This document shows positions 58,899 through 64,000 of a stretch of 64,000 nucleotides of DNA, one piece after another. The stretch is from Motacilla alba alba (lineage: Eukaryota > Chordata > Aves > Passeriformes > Motacillidae). The notes below the pieces were generated by a model. That model was not told where the DNA came from, did no database searches, and saw nothing but the letters and a program-made list of their open reading frames with translations. The DNA lies in assembly GCF_015832195.1 (NCBI RefSeq), contig NC_052027.1, positions 2,542,001-2,606,000 on the forward strand, given 5' to 3'. The stretch's first letter is position 1. The number at the start of each line of letters is the position of its first letter. A program made the translations under genes and the position numbers.

Positions 58899-61800
58899 CC
58901 AACATTCTCCAATGTGTCAGTAACGAATCCAAGTTCTCTGCAGTGGGAACATTTCCTTGGTGGACAGAAGTACCCATTTCAAGAGCTCAACTGTTCTGTT
59001 CTCTGACCAAGCACAATTTTAGGTCTTGGGAGTCTGAGAAAAACCCTTCATCTTCTCTGTGTGGAGTTGAGATCAGAGGGAGCTCCTCCACTGAGAATAT
59101 TTTTCTAGGGATCACATCTTTGGGTCTCTCTTGTGCCTGCAAAGCTTCCACAAAACCCCAGTGGGGATCTCTTTTAAACATCAGGATTCCTAACTTTCTT
59201 GCAGCATGACAAATCCTCCCGTTTACAAAACAAAACTGTGTTTGTGGAACCAGTTAAACTGTAAGGAGAGATTTTTTGTTGTTGTTTTGAGAAGCAAAAC
59301 GATCACATTAGGAGGGAATAGAGATGTTAGAGATGGGCCCATCTTGCTGAAATGAAAAGGCTCTTGGCTAAGTTTACACAGAAGAACGTTCCCTCACGGA
59401 AGAGACGCTTGTGCCAAACCCATGCACTGCTTCAAGCTCTGTTTTATCATTTATGCTCTGTTTTCTGCTGCTGCTGCTCTGCCTTTGTACTGTCAGCTCA
59501 GCCTCTTCCAGGAGCTGACTGGAGGGCTTGGAAATCTTGTTAGGAACATAAAATCCCGTATAAATTGTCAGCAAGGAAGTATTATTTGTTTATTTAAGCA
59601 TGGAAGTCCTCTCAGACAGCCAGTCCAGCAGAGCCCCACTGCAGCAGTTTTTAAAACCCTTTACCCTCTGTCAGTTGGAGAGTGCCTGGACCTTTTTGGC
59701 TTTGCTTTGACTGCATCTCTAACAAGTTTGGAAATGAAAGATGAACAGAAATACTGTCTTGATTGCAGGTGGTCACATTGACTTTCTAGTTATTGTGGGG
59801 GTTTTGCTGCTCTGGCTTTGTTCTAAAAACACTTTTTTATTTCTGACTTTGCTGATGAAACTGCTTGGGACAGTTCAGCTGGAGCTGGTATGGATGAAGC
59901 CCAGCTTTGCTCTGAGTTATAAATCAGTGCTGAGAACCAAAAACTCTCTTTGCTGAGTGGCCTTGCCTCCCAGTCCCTTCAGTGAGTGACTCAGACTCTG
60001 TGTTTTTAGAACCCTCACCAATATCTCATGTTTGTTTTGCTTCTGGCTAAAGCACAACCTTTCAAATCCCAGGGCTCTGCAAGGAAATTGGAGAAAACTG
60101 GTTTTTCTTGAGTGCCATAGGTCGTTTGTTCTCCCCAGACAGGTCTATTCAGCAACTTGTAGTCCTTAACTATCAATTACTTAAGAGCTGATGTACCAAA
60201 ACCATTCTCTGGTGTCCTTAGCATAAGAACCATGAGGCCCAATACAATAAAAGGGAGCCATAAGGCAGTAGAGAGAGTCACAAGATACAAGAGTATAGGT
60301 AGTTCATAAAAGCACAATGGAATTCATAAATCACATTTAGACAAGTCCCCCCAACTCGTCACACAGCCAAACACTGCTAAATGAGATTTTTATATTGGCT
60401 TGGGGGACTGAAGTTTGGAGCTTCAAAGGAGGTGGTGTTTTCTGCTGTCACTGCTGACCTGAATACTTATTAATAATGAATACTGCATGAAGGCCTTGAT
60501 GGCTCTGAAGTTGTTGCTTTCCTCAGAAATAAACATGGATTTCAACCAAACGGGGTGTTTTCCTATGACAGGAGACAGGGAGCAGCTTGAATTTGGGGAG
60601 ACTGTGCTTCTTTGTCTTGGAATTAACTCAGTATTACCCCTGATGCAAAATGAGAGAAGTAGGAATAGAATATCTCTTCCAGGAATGAACCTGTCCAAAA
60701 ATATTTGTATCTCTCTTTAGAGTGGTAGCCAAGCAGTTTGGTGTTCAGGAGAGAAGGTTATCCCAAAACACCAGTAATTCCTTTAGAGTGGAGCCTCCCA
60801 AGAGAGCAAGAACTTGCAAAACACAAGAGCCCAGCCCAGGATTTTGCACACAGAGCAGCCAGGCATTACTGGAGGCACTGAGGGTGGTGGTACAGCCTTC
60901 CTGTGGGACTGGGAAAGGAAACAGGGAAGCTGAAAGGCTGCTAAAGAAAACCCCCCAAACCAGCCAGCTAAATTGTGTCTCAAAATGGGAGTGAGCCTGC
61001 ATCATAATTTGAGTTTGTTGTCCCTTGACAGCTACAGCCAGAGCTCAGTGCAAGGCAGAACGAACTAAAATATGTGGAAAATGCAGCAGTGCCCTCAGCA
61101 TCCTTTTGGCCAAAGAACTGGAGCTGCTGCTTTGGGATGAGGCAGAAAAGGGAGAGCGTGTGTAGGGAAGTGAGAAAATGCAGCTTCTCAGAGCCCTGTG
61201 TTAGAAGGAAATAAAGGCAAGGCACGTTCACATTTAGATATTCACCCCCTTTACCTGGAGTTACCTTCCTGCAGACCAATTCCTTCAATAAACTCAGAAA
61301 CCAAAAAATCTTATTAAACGTGCTCTGAGATGTGTTTGGAACAGGGAAGGGAGCTGTTGGAGAGATTTTTTTCCCTTGGAAAGTTCCTCTCCACCAACAG
61401 GGAGCTGGAAAGACTGGGCCACAAGGAGTGTGTCTGATTGCAAATTTCCTCCTCCTTTAGCAGCACTTATCTCTTATTCAATACTGGCTCCAGATCCAGT
61501 CAGTTTTATTGGCACTTGGCTGTGGAATTGCTTTGGTTTCTTCCTTTTGTTGTCATGTGTCTGCCATAGGGAGCAGAGAGGTGTGAGGCCATTCCCTGAG
61601 CGTGAAGGCTTTGCAAAATCCCCTTGACTTTGCATTGCATGGTGTGGTCTCAAAAGTAAGAAATTAAATCCATCAGATTTCCTAGAGGAGCGTGCAGAGA
61701 AAGGGGAGAGTGGCAGATTAAATCTGGGGGGACCAGAGGTCTCACCTCAAGGGAGACCTCCATTGCTGAACCTGTGATTTAGAATGTGCCATGTATGTGG

Positions 61801-62188
61801 TGTCAGCTATGATCTGTATGTATTGCAGTGAAAAAAATCCCTGAAATAATTAAAAAAAAGAAAGACAGCACGGCCAAAAGCCTTCTCTGTCATTTATTTT
61901 GTGAGCATCTTAACCTGCAGTGTGCATTTACAGCAATCCCCTCAACTTCCTTCATCCTGAGCCAAACCCCTGAGCTAAAAGCCAAGGTTTTCAGCCTCAT
62001 GCAGATGGACAAAAATCACTTTTCCTGAGGTGGCTACTGAAATTGGGAATTGGGTGGGCCTTTTTCCAGTCACCCTGGCTTCAGCATGTGCCGCCAGCCT
62101 GGTGACAGCAAACCTGGCGCTGCTGTTCCCTTGTGTTTGCCTCGCATGGGTGGGTGTGCAGGGGATTTTGGAGGAGGGAAAAACACCC
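58899..62188. other. Noncoding DNA, no gene seen
   Basis: The segment 60110-60370 has an AT-balanced, LTR-like texture (CAATACAATAAAAGGGAGCC) but no clear termini or duplication. Nothing else is recognised. Open frames up to 123 codons have no domains or overlap CR1. Confidence 0.45.
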
Positions 62189-62463
62189 TGAATTTGGGGG
62201 GAGCACCCTGAATTTGAGGAAAACAAGCTGAATTTAGAGGAAACAGAATTTGGGGGGAAACAGGCTGAATTTGGGGGAAATACACTGAATTTGGGGGAGA
62301 ACACACTGAATTTGTGGGAAAACATGCTGAATTTGGGGGGAAACATGCTGAATTTGGGGTAAACAGAATTTGGGGGGAAACAGGCTGAATTTGGGAGGAA
62401 AGACACTGAATTTAGGGGGAGCTCCCTGAATTTGGGGGGAAACGCCCTGAATTCGGGGTGGGC
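62189..62463. repeat. 20-bp G-rich minisatellite, about 14 copies, with 120-bp higher-order repeat
   Basis: The unit is roughly CTGAATTTGGGGGGAAACAG, 18-22 bp, repeated 14 times. Two units have lost CTG, giving AAACAGAATTTGGGGGGAAA at 62241 and again at 62361. That is an exact 120-bp (six-unit) offset and marks a secondary duplication. The plus strand is purine-rich, with G5-G6 runs every 20 bp that could form quadruplexes. The 143-codon minus-strand frame (61975-62406), with recurring Phe-Pro-Pro-Asn-Ser, is a translation of the repeat. Confidence 0.95.
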
Positions 62464-62919
62464 CTAAAATTTGAGGGGTTTTTGGAGATCCTGAGAGGGT
62501 TTAGGGGAATTTTTGAGGGATTTTTGGGAGATTTGGGGACTTGAGGGGGGAAGGATGGAGCAGGCTCTTGTTGCCTGGTTTGTGTCAGGTTTGGTTTCCT
62601 GTGGTTTTGCTCTATCAGGGCTGTCCTGTCCCTGTGACCATGGTAAAAGTGATGCTGCTGCTGACCTGGGCAGGGTAATCAGGCCTGATCTCCTCTTCTA
62701 AATAATAACCTGCTTCATAATCATCAAATGTTTTCCTCAAGGAAACCTGAAAAAGGAAGAGAAATGAAAATCCTGGCTTTAAGTTATGATTCCTTGAAGA
62801 GCAGTGGGTGCAGAATGTGCAGTTAAGCTGAAGATGTGATATAGGGATAATGTTGCCTTTTTTTTTTTTCCAAGCAGCAAAATTAACTACCGAGTGCCAT
62901 CATTTTAAGACTATAAACC
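62464..62919. other. G/T-rich sequence then noncoding DNA, no gene seen
   Basis: GGGG- and TTTTT-rich sequence at 62464-62551 may be a degenerate continuation of the minisatellite. A T-run lies at 62857-62869. Confidence 0.5.
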
Positions 62920-63560
62920 AGTGTAACCTATAAAAGATTTACTGGGAATCTAACTCTTCTTTTTGATATCCTAGTGAAAGAAATAAACATAAAACTGAAA
63001 TCAGATGCTTTAGGATTTATGAGGCTGATTCAATTTTTTTTTTTCCTAGTGACTGTTTTAACAGCCTATTAACATCTTCCCCACAGCAAATATATAACAA
63101 AATTGATATTACAGAATCAAGTTGGGATGGGTCCCATGAGTGTACTTAAATATACCGTAAACATCTAGAGCTATTCATCTGGATTATGGACTGGGTGTAT
63201 AAAGTACATCTCTATAAATTCTCCTCAAGCAAATTCTTCCGAGTTCCTTTTGCAGAATAAAAAATTAAAGCTCTGATTCTGCGGAGGGTTGAGTGCTCCT
63301 GCTAAATTCCCAGCTCCCTTGTAAAAGGATGGTTCTCGCTCAGTGCTCTCAGGGCTGCTCACAAAAGACTAATTTTCTCCTTTGCAAGCTGAAATCAGTT
63401 GTCACCGTGTTAAAAAGTCTTTTTTACAGATGATTTGTGTCGTGCTAATTTCTTAAGTGTCAGCTATGAGCGCCTCTAATTCACGGCAGAGAGTGGCAAG
63501 GCCATTAAATGTTGCTAATAAAAGGAACGTGAAGGGTGTTGTGCCCAGCTTTGCCATTTA
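62920..63560. promoter_or_regulatory. Candidate conserved noncoding block
   Basis: Repeat-free, AT-leaning sequence has a FOX-type core GTAAACA at 63157-63163 and several TAAAT/ATTAAA strings. No open frame spans it. Regulatory function is inferred from texture and lack of repeats. Confidence 0.25.
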
Positions 63561-64000
63561 TCTGCATCCTGCCAGCTCTGCTGTGTGACAGCGTGGGCTC
63601 ACCAGGGTGGGTCAGGTTTTAATCGTGCCTGTTGGTTTTGTGCCTCATCCCTTAAAAAGGCAGGAGCAAACTTTTTAATTGGATAACCCAGGACCTAGAA
63701 AACTACTTTTTTTTTTCTTTTTTTCGTAGTTCTTGCTGGAATTTGAAGAGGTTAAGCTTAGGGACAGTGTGTTAAAATAATGCCAAAATGCTGTTTGTAT
63801 CAGTGGATGATTCAGTGCCTGCCTCGCTGCTCTCCTTTACCTCCTCTGTTTGTTCTGGTACCTTTTACTGAGCTCAAGAGAAAACAATCAGAGAGCACCA
63901 GAGCTGTTTGGAACAGAAATAGCTGTGCTGCATCCAGAGTGGCCCAGTCGAGTGTTTGGAGAAGAGGATTTGTACAAAGGATTTAGCTTTGGCTGAGCTA
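63561..64000. other. Noncoding DNA to window end, no gene seen
   Basis: T-run at 63708-63724. A 68-codon frame (63780-63986) has no recognisable domain. Confidence 0.5.

Noticed and set aside
60110..60370. LTR-like texture with AATAAAAGGG
   Set aside because: No credible TG...CA borders or flanking direct repeat could be found.
61975..62406. 143-codon minus-strand frame with Phe-Pro-Pro-Asn-Ser repeats
   Set aside because: The repeats are a translation of the 20-bp minisatellite. Unit lengths vary by 1-2 bp, so the frame is not maintained as a protein would require.

Overview
The window looks like gene-free nuclear DNA from a bird, probably a songbird. Three things support this. First, about two dozen truncated CR1 retroposon tails occur, with the avian-type 3' end (a 'fast-pyrimidine, AACC, CATTCTRTGATT' style terminus). 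Second, two solo LTRs of the endogenous-retrovirus type are present; one (46985-47404) resembles an LTR I associate with passerine genomes. Third, the background is AT-leaning, CpG-poor single-copy DNA. I found no convincing protein-coding gene, no rRNA or tRNA and no CpG island. Nearly all long open frames are antisense readings of CR1 tails or minisatellites. The window is best read as intergenic or deep intronic sequence.

Layout. 1-7.8 kb: mostly unique DNA with a TA microsatellite and a long imperfect inverted repeat (4204-4339). 7.8-11.6 kb: a CR1 tail, a regulatory-looking block with a duplicated homeodomain/POU-like motif (8841-8871 and 9349-9378), and a 206-codon open frame of unknown meaning. 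14.6-15.1 kb: an unusual concentration of perfect short-loop inverted repeats, including an H-type pseudoknot topology. 15.7-20 kb: several CR1 copies around two regulatory-looking blocks. 22-29.3 kb: CR1 copies, a complete solo LTR (23349-23968) with perfect target-site duplications and an internal GAA/TTC expansion, and an 81-bp tandem array grown from a CR1 tail (25191-25785). 31-32 kb: a long AT-rich regulatory-looking block. 32-45 kb: scattered CR1 copies, a motif-dense AT-rich block (41050-41340) and a C-poor, T-rich block (42535-42985). 46-48 kb: a candidate LTR, then a solo LTR inserted into an older CR1. 52-59 kb: three more CR1 tails. 62.2-62.5 kb: a 20-bp minisatellite with a 120-bp higher-order duplication. 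62.9-63.6 kb: another regulatory-looking block.

No genes work together here. What the sequence can support is a record of transposable-element insertion plus several candidate cis-regulatory or structured elements. Those candidates are inferences from motif content and symmetry; none was tested by alignment, folding or expression data.
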